Shown one piece after another: positions 11,420 to 23,475 of a stretch of DNA of 64,000 nt (within the stretch, counting starts at the first letter, position 1; each line of letters starts with the position of its first letter). The notes under the pieces were generated by a model that ran no database searches, was not told where the DNA came from, and saw nothing but the letters and a program-made list of their open reading frames with translations. Origin of the DNA: Muscardinus avellanarius (lineage: Eukaryota > Chordata > Mammalia > Rodentia > Gliridae); assembly GCA_963383645.1 (NCBI GenBank), contig OY726564.1, forward strand, positions 107,267,540-107,331,539, read 5' to 3'. The position numbers and the translations under genes are program-made.

Positions 11420-12540
11420 TTTTGGGTGGAACCCAGAGGCTTTCTACCTCTGGGCTATACTCCCAGACCTATTTAATTTTTAATTTTTTAATTTTTGCTG
11501 GTCTGGGATGGAACCCAGGGGCATTTAACCTCCGAGCCCCTGCCCAATTTTTTATTCTTTTATTTTGAAACCAGGTCTCATTGAGTTGCGGAGAGGCTCA
11601 CTAAGTAGCTGAGGCTGTCCGCAAACTGCGATCCTCTGGTTTCAGCCTCCCGAATGCTGGGGTTACAAGTGTGCACGACCACTCCCAGCTTTCCAGACCT
11701 ATTTTATAGTTATATTTTATTTGGAAACAGGGTCTCACTAAGTTGCTGAGAGCCTCACTAAGTTGCTGAGAGCCTCACTAAGTAGCTGAGGCTGGCTTCG
11801 AACTTGTGTAATCCTCCTGTCTCAGCCTTCCAAGTAAAGGGAATACAAGCGTGCGCCACCACGTCCGGCTAAACACCTATTATTATTATTTTTTTAATGT
11901 AAACTATGTACTTTTAAACACCTATTTTTATTCTTTATTTTTTTGCGGCACTGAGAATAGAACCCAGGGGCATTCTACCTCTGAGCGACACCCCCAGCCC
12001 TATTTTTTATTCCATATTTTGAAAGAGGGTCTAATTGAGTTGCAAAGGGCCTCACTAAGTAGCTGAGACTGGCTTCGAACTCGTGATGCTCCCATCTCAG
12101 CTTCCCAAGTACTGGGATTACAAGCTTGCACCACCATGCCTGGCCCTATTTTTTATTCTTTATTTTGAAACAGGATCTCACCAAGTTGTGGAAGGCCTCA
12201 CTAAGTAGCTCAGGCTTGTCATGAATCTTTCATTCTCCCATCTCAGGCTCCCAAGTACTGGGATTATAAGCATGCACCACTACGCCCGGCTAGGATCAAA
12301 ACATATTTAAAGTAAATATATATATATATTTTTTAATTAATTAAATTTTTTTTGTGTGTGGGTCTGGGGATGGAACCCAGGGGTATTCTACCTTCGAGCT
12401 CCACACCCTGCTCTATTTTTTTTTCTTTATTTTGAAACCGGTCTCACTGAGTTGCAGAGGCTCAATAAGTAGCTGAGGTTGTCTGCGAACTGCGATTCTC
12501 CAAATGCTGGGATTACAAGCGTGCGCCACCACGCCCGGCT
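11050..12540 (-). repeat. Dense array of minus-oriented SINEs, one nested
   Basis: Elements lie at 11050-11110 (tail), 11131-11340, (GT)n at 11354-11419, 11420-11470 (tail), 11497-11693 (full copy), 11694-11873 (head), 11940-12147, 12148-12290 (head) and 12350-12540. The tail at 11420-11470 and the head at 11694-11873 are one older element split by the copy between them. A short repeated word (cagacctattt) on both sides of the insert looks like its target duplication. A 20-bp phrase around 11740-11780 is duplicated in tandem. Confidence 0.8.
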
Positions 12541-13085
12541 TAAAGTAAATCTTTAATATGTATAAAGCTTTGTAGGATAGTTGATGCAAATTTAGTGGAT
12601 TAAATAGAACTACGTTTTCTTAGATGTGTAGTGTGTTAGAGTACTAATTTTGTTGCCCTAAATTTTTTCTTAATAAAGTTTCAGGAAGAATATTACTTTA
12701 GTTCTCACAAACAAAAATGCTGACTTGTATTTTCTTTTGTGTATAGAATTGTGCTTTGTGAAAGCTGTTTAAGCTTGGATTTTTGTCCACTGTGTTCGGT
12801 CAGTTTGAAGTTAAAGGCACTCAGCTTCTTCTGTGGGCCTTCCTGAATGTCCTGTGAGCTCTCCAGGTGATCTTCGTTATATCTTCCTGGAAGTTCTTAG
12901 CCTTCATACCCAATTGGTTCCAAATTGGGTTCTGTGGATATCCTGGTCCTGAAAGATTGTTTTGTCTTTATAGTAATTGGAAGTGGGCCTGGAACCTAGT
13001 GGCTTCCCCTTAAGCAACTGTTTAGTTATAAGTGGGGCCATGGTAGTTTTCAAGGTACTTTCAGCATTTTTAAAAGCCTAGTGAT

Positions 13086-13281
13086 GCCGGGCGTGGTGGC
13101 GCACGCTTGTAATCCCAGTGCTTGGGAGGCGGAGACAGGAGGATCACACAGGTTCGAAGCCAGCCTTGCTGGCTAAAGAGACCCTGTTTCCAAATAACAA
13201 TATAAAAGATAGGTATCTGGGGGTGTAGCCAGGAGGTAGAAGGGTTTCCAGGAACCCCAGTACCACTAGGAAAAAAAAAAA
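13086..13281 (+). repeat. B1-dID SINE, variant-tail subfamily
   Basis: Plus-oriented copy whose tail reads ggtatctgggggtgtagc then gtagaagggtttccaggaac, the variant ID-type end. It ends in an A-run at about 13270-13281. Confidence 0.85.
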
Positions 13282-13692
13282 GCCTAGTGAGTCATACATT
13301 TGTACTTATAACTCAACTTTTTTTTTTTTTACTCAACTAATGGAGTTGAGAGAGCAAATTTAGCATATCTAAATCTTTCCAACTTTATGTTAAAATTTTA
13401 ACTAAGACTGATGGTGGTAGTTTTTTTGTTTCATTTTAGATTCCTTTGGAGTCCAAAAGTATTATATTTCTAGGAAAAAATGTACTCAAATTTTTATATG
13501 TAATTTCAGAGGATTCAGAATTCTCTGAAAACTATTCTTTATCTTTTTGTGTGGGCAGAAAATTATGGGGGGGTGATTTCTCCCACCTCCATTCCACCCC
13601 AGTACGTACCCACTTGACCTGCCTTAGGCACCTGTGCAAATGGCTTGCGAAAGGACTTTCCATAATTGAACTGTCACTGTTTAAGAAAGCAG

Positions 13693-13890
13693 TGTCATAG
13701 CGATTAAGAGTACAAGCTGTGGAACCAGTCCGCCTGGATTCAAGTCTGGTTTCCCTACAAGCACCAGTGAGATGTTGGGCAAGTTGCTTAATACTGCTTC
13801 ATAACTATAAAATCGGGATGATAATCCCTTAATGTTATAAGTATTAAATTGTTAATACAGTGTTTAGAACAGAAAGTGACATTCCATAAA
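13693..13890 (+). repeat. MIR element
   Basis: A long MIR match in plus orientation: a gattaagagtacaagctgtgga core, then cctggattcaagtctgg, then gttgggcaagttgcttaat, then taaaatcgggatgataat. All the landmark words of the family appear in order. Confidence 0.85.
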
Positions 13891-14216
13891 TATTGGCTTG
13901 TTTTTAAGTACTAGTGTGTGACAACAGATACTGTGTACAGCTGAATACCTGGTCAAGTAGGTTCTCTATTTTGCCTGGAGGAAGGGTTTGTTTTTCTAGT
14001 TTGAGCAAAGATACCATATGAATAGCAAGTCACTACATACGGGTTCTTTCATGGAGCATGCCAAGATCCAAGATAATTCCTCTTTTTCATCCCAGCCTTG
14101 AGCAGGCCTTCTTATCTTATTTCCATGAAGAAATGGTGCCTGTAATTTTAGGAGAAAAATAAAGATGCATGTTTTTCTCTCCGCTCCTGTCCCAGCATTG
14201 ACACCCAGCACTTGGG

Positions 14217-14345
14217 ATTTTGAAACAGGGTCTCACTGAGTTGCAGAGGACCTCACTAAGTAGTGGAGGCTGTCCGCAAACTGCGATCCTCCTGTCTCAA
14301 TTTCCCAAATGCTGGGATTACACGCGTGCACCACCACGCCTGGCT
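14217..14345 (-). repeat. SINE head fragment
   Basis: Minus-oriented B1 head with linker but no ID tail: ttttgaaacagggtctcactgagttg through gcaccaccacgcctggct. Confidence 0.8.
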
Positions 14346-14553
14346 ATACAGTGAATACTTTCTTCCACCCAGTTAAAAGGAAAAAAGAGTTATCTTTGAA
14401 ATTCTTTGAGTATATTCCCAGGTCCCATACCTTTTTCTCTTTCATTAAAGGTAATGCTTATTCTGGGTTTGGTGCTTTTCTTCTTAGCTTTACTGTATAT
14501 GAATCCTTAAATACTATTTCAGTTTTATAATGGAAAGTTTTTAAGAATGTATA

Positions 14554-14557
14554 TATG

Positions 14558-14589
<32 letters not shown>

Positions 14590-14590
14590 C
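14554..14590. repeat. (AT)n microsatellite
   Basis: Alternating TA/AT run preceded by imperfect (ATGT)n units. Confidence 0.85.
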
Positions 14591-15359
14591 GATCTCTAAG
14601 ATGCTGAGAGCCCTACTGTTTATAGTTTAGTGGCAAAAATAAATAAGATATGTAATATGGCAAAATGGTTACATGTTTTTTGAAGGGAAGCAGGGGGAAT
14701 GGAGCCCTATGGGGATCATAGTCTAAGGGGATGGAGTATACCAGGGAGGCCTGGGCTTCATGTGGTGATAGATGCAAACAGAGATGCAGGTATGAGGTTG
14801 GTCCTGATGCTGTTAAGCAAATGGTAGTGACACCGTGAATGTTGCTGGGGGCTAGGGGCTTTGAGAATCTTGCCAGGAACATTTCTGGGGAGTCTGTCTT
14901 CACTTACTTAATTCAGTATTGATAAGGCTAAAGAATGAGCGAAGGGGCTCGTAATGGGACAGTGTGAACCACCTGGAGGCCTGGCGTCCCCTTTCACTTG
15001 TGCACATCGTGTTTTGAAGGACTGGAGCAGGGTGGCTTCTCTGAAACAGTACAGTGGAGCTTTCCTGAGTGAGGAGTACTTGGGTTCTGGGGCTTGCTTG
15101 ACTCTGAAGTTGGAGGACTGTAGTCAGACGTAGCCCCTTGACTCTCGTGGATGGAAATGTGGAGTCCTGGGGGAGGGGTGGTTTTGTATAGAAGATGTAG
15201 ATCTCCCATTCTCGAGTTTTTAACTTGCTAGTCTGGTGGATATGAAATAGTATCTTGCTATGGTTTTAGTTGCATTTTCCTGATTTTACTTTAAAAATCC
15301 AAAATTCTTTATTTTAAATGACAGACCTAGGATACTTTACTTGTATTGTCTGCCCTTTT

Positions 15360-16105
15360 TTTTTTTTTGGTGGTACTGGGGTGGAACCCAGAGGCTTTCT
15401 ACCTCCGGGCTATACTCCCAAACCTGTCTACCTCCGGGCTATACTCTTCAACCCTGTCACCTCCTCTGGGGCTCCCATCAAAACGTGGTCCCTTTTTAGT
15501 AATGCTGTCAGAGGCTCCTCAGTTGCCTTTTCAACTTATTTTAAAATCTGAGAGTCTATAAGGAAAATGGTGTGGCTGACTTAGGGCTGTAACCCCTGCC
15601 TCTCAGGCAGTGCTTCATGCAGGTTTACCACTTACACTTTCCACGGTGTCCCTTGCTGCTCTCATATGATTGAGCCCAGAATTGACATAGAGCGGAGGAG
15701 AGGCAGGGAATGTCTTTTTGCTATCGTATTTGGTGCTCTTGATGCTCCCCAGTGCTCGTCTTCTTGTCCATGGATCCTCCTCCCCCACCTTGTGTACATG
15801 TTACATCCAGTCTCTTGAGGGAGTACAAAGGTGATGGTAGCATCTAGACATTCCAACTGATAGTGCATTTCCTTGCTTTTTTATTTTTTATATTATTTTT
15901 GTGTGTATGGAACTGGGAATTGAACCCAGAGGCATTCTGTATCTCCAGGCTACACCTCAGACTGACTTTATTTCTTATTATGAGAAGTCTCACTAGGTTG
16001 CTGAGAGCGCCACTGAATTGCTGAGGCTGTCCTTGAATCTGTGATCCTCCTGTCTCAGCCTTCCGAGTACTAGGATTACAAGTGTGCTCTACCAGGCTGG
16101 GCTTG
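15360..16105 (-). repeat. Two minus-oriented SINE copies
   Basis: A variant-type tail fragment with an internally duplicated ctacctccgggctatactc phrase lies at about 15360-15450. A full copy lies at about 15890-16105. The DNA between them shows no gene. Confidence 0.75.
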
Positions 16106-16344
16106 ATTGTGCATATTCTAAGATTGTGCAGGGCTGTCTGTGCCTTATGTGCCTTCTCAAACTGGCAGTGGGCATCGGCCTGTAAAGATAGGTGTAGATG
16201 ATGAGACCTGTCCCATTGGTTTTTCTTTCAGCTCCCAAAAGGGTTTTATCCACCTTCGTATGGTTGGCTATTATCTAATAATTCTGTAAACCTTTTCCTG
16301 GTTGGATTGAAGCCTGCGATGAAGAAGCTATCATTGTTAGTGTT

Positions 16345-16445
16345 ATCCCACACATTGTGGGGCTCCTCACATCTGACACCCATTTCACAGAGGAGATACA
16401 CTAGAGATCGCGAAGGCGTACAAGGTTAAGCCTGATTATACAGGC
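16345..16445 (-). repeat. Possible MIR relic
   Basis: Reverse MIR-like order of words: cccatttcacagaggaga, then aaggttaagcctgattatacaggcctg. It is diverged. Confidence 0.4.
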
Positions 16446-16694
16446 CTGCTTATTCCCAAAGTGCAGAAGGAATAGAAAAAAGAAATATGGTCCTGAAAAT
16501 TCAAATGAGTTTTAGCATAAATCCTAAATAATCCAAACCTTTTCCTAGGGCCCCGTCTGAGAATAAGAGCTACTCACAACAGGCCGTTGGATTGGGTACA
16601 TGAAATTGTCGTGGAAAATCCCATGAGACCTTGACTGCTCCAAATGATTTCCAGACCCATGCGTCTGTCCCTCCTTCCGTCCTCTCTCCCTCCC

Positions 16695-16785
16695 TCTGTG
16701 TAGGGTGGAGGGGTGCTGTGGATTGAGTCCAGGGCCTTGTGCATGCTAGGCAACTGCCCTACCACTTAGCTACACGCCAGTCCTT
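16695..16785 (-). repeat. Classical ID element (monomer)
   Basis: Reverse-oriented ID with the full internal part, seen as agggccttgtgcatgctaggcaactgcc and the A-box end tagctacacgccag. The dimer tails elsewhere lack this internal segment. Confidence 0.75.
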
Positions 16786-17492
16786 CGAATGCATGTTTCT
16801 GATAATATTGTGAGCAACTGCAAAGCCCATATGAGTCGTCTGAAGTTTTATCATTTACAGGTTTGTGACGCAGTCCCAGACCTGCCAGCCAACTCAACGT
16901 CAGCTACTTCTCTGTGACTGGGTCCAGATTAAGGTTCTCCCAAGACCGACTTCACTGGATCACACTCAAGAGGATTACCACGTTTCCTTCCCCTCTCTAC
17001 ATCACAGTAAAGTGCCAAGGCCTTAGGACTTGGGTGCGGGTATTTCGACGGCAAGCGTCCAGCGTCAACAGGAGACTCACTGGACCCGTCAGCTCCTCTG
17101 TTTACCAGGCTAATAACCCTCCCGACAGCAGAGTGAGCCAAGTGCTGCTGTGTGCCGCCACCAGCTGGTAACACTCAAGGAAAACTAACTTAGACTAGCG
17201 CCCTGTCTTGCTTGAAGTGGAGATTTAAAGGAGCTGTGCTGCTAGGAAGTGACTGACAACATAGACTGGATTGTCCCTGAGTTCAGGACTGGGTTCCAAT
17301 TGAGTGAAGAGTAGACAACGAAACCTTGAAGAATTGCACCAAGGTGCCAGCCAGAGTTAACCCTCTGCAAGTGATTCTGGTTGAACTGAGAAGTTGGTAG
17401 ACCCCAAGCTGTAACGAGACTGATTGCTCAGTGTGTCTGTCACTGTTACCTCTTGCTGTTCCATTGTGCCTGTGTTGTCTTTTGAAGTCCAG

Positions 17493-17888
17493 ATGTTTTC
17501 GGATAATTCCCATTGCCCTGACTGTGGACAGCAGTGGTTTCCTAGTTTAGAACTAGGCCATTGGTTGTACCAAACTGAACTTGTTGAAAATGAGTGTTAC
17601 CAAGTATTCTTAGACCGTATTAACAGAGCCGATTATTGCCCAGAATGTTATCCTGATAATCCCGCTAACAGAAGCCTTGTGCTTCCTTGGTCTTTCCCAC
17701 TTGAGTGGGCACCCCAAAACCTTACCAGGTGGACCTTTGAGAAAGCTTGCCATCCATTTCTTCTGGGTCCCCCACTGGTTAGAAAGAGGATACATGATTC
17801 CAGAGTAGCTGGTTTTAACCCTGCATTACAATTAATCTTGACCAGAACAGACAAAACCTTGAACAAAAAACTTGGCCAAAATAAGTGA
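17493..17888 (+). CDS. TOR1AIP2: IFRG15 protein (TOR1AIP2 short isoform, 131 aa)
   Basis: The 131-codon frame matches the interferon-responsive IFRG15 product of the human TOR1AIP2 locus, as far as I recall over its whole length. It shares no coding sequence with the LULL1 isoform. The cellular function is not well known. Two CxxC pairs (C8-x2-C11 and C49-x2-C52) separated by 37 residues suggest a small zinc-ribbon-like fold; this is my inference. The protein has no signal peptide or membrane segment, is rich in aromatic residues, and ends in a basic tail (KTLNKKLGQNK). An in-frame ATG at 17424 would add 23 residues. I chose 17493 because it matches the family start, although its context (cag before ATG) is weak. 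The whole frame is in one exon with no break. Confidence 0.9.
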   Translation: MFSDNSHCPDCGQQWFPSLELGHWLYQTELVENECYQVFLDRINRADYCPECYPDNPANRSLVLPWSFPLEWAPQNLTRWTFEKACHPFLLGPPLVRKRIHDSRVAGFNPALQLILTRTDKTLNKKLGQNK

Positions 17889-17979
17889 CTGTTGTAATGA
17901 TGGAAATCATGGAGACTCTGGAGGGCTTAATTGCTAGTAGCCCAAGTAAGATAGAAATACAAACTCCCCCTCCCTTCTT

Positions 17980-18075
17980 CTTCTTTTTTTTTTTTTTTTG
18001 TGGTGCTGGGATTGAACCTGGGACCTTGCACATGCTAAGCAAGCACTCTCCCACTGAACTATATTCCCAGCCCTT
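17980..18075 (-). repeat. Classical ID element in the IFRG15 3' UTR
   Basis: Reverse-oriented ID preceded by a T-tract. It has the full internal part (gggaccttgcacatgctaagcaagcac) and ends in atattcccagccc. It is transcribed antisense within the IFRG15 mRNA. Confidence 0.8.
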
Positions 18076-19487
18076 GTTATGTTTAAATCTGACCCAGACT
18101 GTCACTACTTTGGGGAACTGCTTTAATTGCTGGTTCTGCTTCTGTGGCCTGTGTGTTTTGTTCAGCATGGATTTAGGTAGTATTCCAGCCAGACTGTTCA
18201 TCCAGAACCAGACGAATCCATAGTCTCTGTAAGTGACGTTTTGGAACTCGCCGGCCCCTCCTGAGTATTCCCACAGCTCACTGTTGACGTGTCACAAGGT
18301 ATCCCTGGAGGGGAGGCCGCACACTGCCGCATCATTGTGTTTCCAACAGTAACTCCTGTGGGAAGGCATTCTCATTATTATTTCATAAATTTTATTAAGA
18401 ACCATAGTTCCAAATCTCTCATATATCTTCCAGTGATAATGAGATAGATATATATGTGTGTATGTGTGTACATATATATATATACATTTTATTCATATAT
18501 AGCCACTTATTCTTTGGCTCTGTTTGGCCCATCCTCAGTGTGGCTGTCGGTAACTGGTCACTGTCAGAGAAATCACGTTCTGCTAGGCAGCACTTCCAGA
18601 GTTTACACAAAAACATATAAAAGTGCTGCCTGTTTACACTTATAACTGGCTCTATATAACCAAAGACTACCCTGTCTTTGTAGTGACTGAACTTAAATTG
18701 TCCTCCCCTGGAAATAGAAAAGTACCTGTACTCTGAGATTTATAACAAAATAAATTATCAAGCTTGACTCCATGTGAATGATGAGCAGTCTAGTGGAAAC
18801 TTCTTTCTTAGAACTAAGAAAGTTTTGCTGGTCATTGGCCACATTCTGGCCTTATTATTCATGAAAATTATGGACCAGAGTTGGAGTTAGCTTGGAAAAT
18901 GCTGCAGTAAACATCTGTGAGGCCACCGAACAATTTTTAAACTCCACCTAAGATGCTAGGCAGTTCAGTGCTTGGTAGCAGCTTAACAATGTTCTTCAGC
19001 ATCCAGGTTCTTTCTGTCCTTTCCCGCTACGATCCTCATGATGTTTGCTCTCTGGCCTCGTGGTTGTTTCCTCAGAATGGTTTGTTGTTGTGTCAGACAT
19101 TTCAAACCCAACTGAAGGCTGGAAGTAGGTAGTAAAAGGCTTTCTCTTTTCAACCTGTCTTTTATTTGGAAATAAAATCCGTCTCCAAAGTCTCTAGCAG
19201 GTTTCTCTTTACCTTTCGTTTAAAGGCATTGGTTCACAGGAGCCTGGGTAACCTGGTAAAGGGGTTGGCGTTACCTGGGTAGGGCACACTGCCTCCGCTG
19301 ATACAGTCATGATTCTTTTAGGAAGAAAGCATGGGTGCAAATGGCTGTTGACATGTAACATCATACTTACCACATGTTGTGAAACCTAAAGTTATTTGTT
19401 AGTCTGTATAAAGAATATACCCAGAGATCCACCCCTGTATCTGCCTTATGTCTATCATGATGGAGGTTCTCTGCTGTTATATTGCTG

Positions 19488-19493
19488 AATAAA
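19488..19493 (+). terminator. TOR1AIP2: Polyadenylation signal AATAAA (IFRG15 transcript)
   Basis: AATAAA about 1.6 kb after the IFRG15 stop, followed within 40 nt by a TG/T-rich stretch. SINEs resume about 80 nt further on, consistent with the end of the exon. Confidence 0.6.
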
Positions 19494-19569
19494 CTGTGTG
19501 GACTGCTAAAATGAGTGAAGACTAGTTAGTTTCTCATTACCTATAATTAACTCCTTCACTATTTTACAG

Positions 19570-20510
19570 CTCTTTGTACCTGGGCGTGGGAGCGCATGCC
19601 TATTATCCTAGTACTTCGGAGGCTGAGACAGGAGGATCGCAGATTCAAGGACAGTCTCATGAAGTAGTGAGACTCTTAATCAGCCTAGCAAGACCCTGTT
19701 TCAAAATAGAAATAAAAATTAGGGTTGGGGGTATAGTTCAGAGGTAGAATGCCTCCTGGTTCAATCCCCAGTGCCACCAAAAAATAAATGAGAAAAATCT
19801 TTGAAAAAATGAAAATTAACTTTGCAGTAGTGATTTTAAGGATAGTATAATGTTGCCCCCTTAGTTTTTTTCAATTATAGAATGGTTATGTTCCAAGGAT
19901 GCATACTGAGAAACATCTTACATAGGTGGAATTTCTTTATTTTTGGTGCTGAGGATTGAACCCAGATGCATTCTACTCTGAGCTACACCCCCAATCTTAT
20001 TTTATTTTTTATTTTAGGGTCTCACTAAGTTGAGAAATGGCCTCACTAGTTTGCTTAGGCTGGCCACGAACCTGTGATCTTCCTGTCTCAGCCTCCTAGG
20101 TACCAGGATTACAAGCGTGCACCACCACGCTCGGCTGTGAAGTTATAATTAGGAAAATACAAGATAGGCTTTTGTTTTTGTTTTAACCAAATTCTTTAAA
20201 TAATGTCAAAGTAAAATAATTCATACCACTGATTTCTCAGATCTGCACCCAGGCAATACCTGAGAGAACTTGTTTAAAAATGCCAATGTCTAGCCAGGCG
20301 TGGTGGCGCACGCTTGTAATTTCAGCATTCAGGAGGCTGAGACAAGGATTACGGTTCGCGGACAGCCTCAGCTACTTAGTGAGGTCCTCTGCAACTCAGT
20401 GAGACCTGGTTTCAAAATAAAGAATAAAAAATAGGTCAGGGGGTGTAGCTCTGAGGTTGAGGGCCCCTGAGTTCTATCCCCAGATCCAAAAAAAAAAAAA
20501 AAAAAAAAAA
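19570..20510. repeat. Three SINE copies in TOR1AIP2 intron
   Basis: Plus copy at about 19570-19790, minus copy at about 19935-20135 and plus copy at about 20293-20510 (long A-tail of about 22 A at 20489-20510). Confidence 0.85.
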
Positions 20511-20714
20511 TGCCAGTGTCTAAAAATTTAGGTTGTTTGAGGGCAGAGGAATCTGCATATTGTAACTAGGGCCCCTCGGCTTTTCTTATGCAGGCACTGC
20601 GTGGACCCTACTTTGAGGATCAGCACAGTAGCACATCCACTATGTTTACTTCGCTGGCCTAGAAGGATGGGAGCTGAGTGCTCATCTGAGATACTCCAGA
20701 ACCTGAAGTTTTTG

Positions 20715-20885
20715 AGTGTTTCACCAGTGCTTGGAAGTCTTGGATTCTGGAGCATTTTTAGATTTTTGGATTAGGGATACGTGACCAGTAAAGTCTGTGC
20801 AAATATTCTAGTCTGAAAATCTGAAATCGGAAACACCTCTGGTCCCCAGCATTTTGGATGGCATATATTCAACTTGTATTTATTA
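20715..20885 (+). repeat. Old mammalian interspersed repeat (family not assigned)
   Basis: The run of self-similar words ttggattctggagcattttt, agatttttggattagggata and tctgaaaatctgaaatcgga is typical of an old mammalian repeat containing many near-palindromic GGATTTT words. I cannot name the family with confidence. The neighbouring DNA 20520-20715 and 20890-21640 shows nothing else. Confidence 0.4.
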
Positions 20886-21644
20886 TACTTTATTAGAGAC
20901 ATCTAGGGAGATTTAGTGTCAGACTGAAAGTTAATGTTATTGTTTCAGGGCATAACTCAGCTACATTTTTTCATTTTAATTAATTAGGACTGTTCAACTG
21001 TCTGCACACACAGTTCTGTGTGGGTAAGAAAAGGAATATAGAGCATTCTACTTTGCCTTCAAACATGATCGGATTATCACACACCCATTATGTGGTTAGC
21101 GCTCAGAAATCAACACAGGGAAGAGCTCATAAAATTGAGCAGAGGAGAACATTTTGAAACATTTTGTAGCTTTCGTTTCTAAAGACAAATGATCCGGGAT
21201 ATTCAGGATTTTAAACTGTGAGCTCTATCCGTGCTGTCAGTTGGTATTTACACAGAATGGTAGCATTTTTAAAACGACCATTATAGTTCCTGTTATAGAG
21301 ATTTGGGAACAAAACATGCTGGGGTAGACTGCGAAGAAAATGTCCACTGAAGAGAGCTTGTGTGGATGTGGCTGACCGAGATAAGATACGTCTCTCAGTC
21401 ACAGGAGGAGGCGCCCAGGCAGGCAGACGCTCACTCTAAGTCTGTGGCGTTCAGAGACTCTGGCAGGCTACCTGTCCTGGCTGGCTGTGAAGCGAGGTCA
21501 GCCCTGCCCCTTTCATCTGTCGATCTGCCCTGGGAATCCTTGATCTCTGTGGAGTTTTGAGGGCACAGCTTAAAAACCGCTTTTTATGGAGGAAAGAAAA
21601 AAAATAGCCTTACAGCCGGCTGGGTTTGTGTTATAATCCTGACA

Positions 21645-22665
21645 CTTTATTCATTTGGTACTGGGGATTGAGCCCGGGGCATTCTACTGCTGAGCCACAC
21701 CCCAGCTCTTGTTTGTGGTAGCATGCTGTCAGATGTCACACAGGAATAAGACAGGTTCAGCGCAACAAGGCAGACACTGGAACTAGGGAATGATCAGTCT
21801 TCGTTTTTAGAACAGGGATTAAGGCCTGTTAGAACTTGGTGATGAATTATCAGAAACCTAAATCTCCCGATGAACAAGATTGGCCATGGGACTGAAGTTG
21901 AGCCTGTGGCTGTGAGTCAGAGGGTCCTGGGTGTAGAGGGGACGAGGCCTGGAGGGGTGGATGGCTCATGGCAGAACTGTGTCACGTTCTCTCAGCCTGT
22001 CTGTCATCTTAGTTATGGCCGATGTAATCATCCTGTGACCTACTGCATCACCGGAGCCTTTCCACAAACTGAGAAGAGCTTAGGGGCATGTGCAGATTCA
22101 CTCAGGTAACGTGTTGGAGCCTTAGTTCAAACCTAGAGTAAATACTGCAGCATTAAGCCAGATGTGGTGGTGCATACCTCTAATCCCAGCACATGGGAGG
22201 CTGACACAGGAGGATTGCGATTCGCAGACAGCCTCAGCCGCTTAAGCCCTTTGCAACTCACTGAGACCCTGTTTCAAAATAAAGAACAAAAAATAGGGCT
22301 GGAGATATAGCCCAGAGGTTAGAATGCCCCTGGGTTCAATCCCCAGTACCTCATATGCACGCGTGTACGCGCGCGCACACACAGAATTCCACTATTTTGT
22401 AGTATATTTACTCTGAGCCTTATTTTTTGTGTCTTGATTAAAACATCAGGTGCCACAGTGAGACTATAGTTTTGTTCAATTTGTAACTGCCCTTGCTATA
22501 ATCATGGGAAGGGCTCTATATGTATAGTGTGCTGGGGATGGAACCCAGGGGCATTCTACATCTGAGCTAAACCTCCAGATCTATTTTATTTTTTATTTGG
22601 AAACAAGGTCTCACTAAGTTGGTGAGGCTGGCCTCAAACCTATCATCCTTCTGTTTCAGCCTCCA
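21645..22665. repeat. SINE copies in TOR1AIP2 intron
   Basis: Minus ID-type tail at 21645-21712, plus full copy at about 22155-22350 ending in an alternating purine-pyrimidine tract (catatgcacgcgtgtacgcg, to 22382), and minus copy at about 22525-22665. The stretch 21713-22150 shows no recognised feature. Confidence 0.8.
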
Positions 22666-22769
22666 GCTGTCAACAGGTGTGAAGAGTTCTCTGTATCTCC
22701 AATCTGACCACTATGAATTAGGGTAGGAAGAAAACCCTCCTTGTAACATAGGGCGATTAAAAGGAGCTG

Positions 22770-23055
22770 AGTTAGCTGGGCGTGGTGGCGCACGCTTATA
22801 ATCCCCGCGCTTGGGAGGCGGAAACAGGAGGATTGCACAGGTTCGAAGCCAGCTGCGTGAGCTGGCTTAAAAGACCCTGTTTCCAAATAAAAAGTATAAA
22901 AATAGGTCTGGGTGTAAAGCCTGGAGGTTAGAAAAGCCCCTGGGTTTCACCCCCAGTACCACAAAAAAAAAAAAAAAAATAGGGTTGGGGGTAGGTTGGA
23001 AGTAGAACCCTGGATACCACCAAAAAACAAACAAACAAACAAACAAACAAACAAA
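22770..23055 (+). repeat. Variant B1-dID SINE plus ID-type tail with (CAAA)n
   Basis: A variant-subfamily copy (aatccccgcgcttgggaggcg head, 22770-22978) with an A-tail, followed by a second ID-type tail (22979-23020) that ends in an (AAAC)n run. Confidence 0.85.
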
Positions 23056-23224
23056 ATGCAAGAAGAGGGGAAGTTTCAGGGTCGCAAGAGCCTAAAGAAA
23101 TGACATAAGAATCCTCTAAATCTGAAATATGTTCAGTCACTGCACCAGAAAGAATGACCTGTCCCTGCTCCCTGCCTTCCCTTCCAACTGATAGGCCCAT
23201 CACTGTTCATTTTGTGTTCATATG

Positions 23225-23277
<53 letters not shown>

Positions 23278-23350
23278 TGCCGCTGGGGACTGAACTGAGC
23301 CTCGCACTTGCTAGGTGAGCGCTCTACCGCTGAGCCTCAGCCCAGCCCTT
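23225..23350 (-). repeat. (GT)n microsatellite and classical ID element
   Basis: About 26 GT units (23225-23277) are joined to a minus-oriented classical ID (23278-23350) with the full internal part (cgcacttgctaggtgagcgctc). The GT run probably grew from the tail of the ID. Confidence 0.85.
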
Positions 23351-23369
23351 CTCAATGCTTTCAAAGTGA

Positions 23370-23475
23370 AATACAGAGTTCCTCACTACACCCCGGCACT
23401 GTGCGAGCCATTTGGAATTTAAAGTTTTAACCTCATTTTTACAGGTAACGGACACTAAGTAACTTACTGATCAAT
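23370..23475 (-). repeat. Possible MIR relic
   Basis: Reverse MIR-like words: ctcatttttacaggtaacgga then actaagtaacttac. Weak but ordered. Confidence 0.4.

Larger units (their letters stand above)
2556..16860 (+). other. TOR1AIP2: TOR1AIP2 intron 1
   Basis: The stretch between the donor at 2556 and the acceptor ending at 16860 (tttatcatttacag) is packed with SINEs, listed separately. Stretches without a recognised repeat are 2560-3195, 4200-5030, 6700-6970, 7171-7460, 8095-8310, 9241-9600, 12541-13085, 14346-15350 and 16106-16690 (the last containing a MIR relic). I see no coding exon in them. The track entries here are short chance frames or SINE frames. Confidence 0.6.
16861..19510 (+). 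other. TOR1AIP2: TOR1AIP2 terminal exon of the IFRG15 transcript
   Basis: The acceptor tttatcatttacag ends at 16860, so the exon starts at 16861. It contains a 5' UTR of about 630 nt with several short upstream ATGs, the IFRG15 reading frame (17493-17888) and a 3' UTR of about 1.6 kb. AATAAA lies at 19488-19493, so cleavage should fall near 19510. An earlier AATAAA-like site lies near 18748. An ID element (17980-18075) is embedded in the 3' UTR. The exon is almost free of dimeric SINEs over 2.6 kb, in contrast to its surroundings, which supports selection. Confidence 0.7.
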
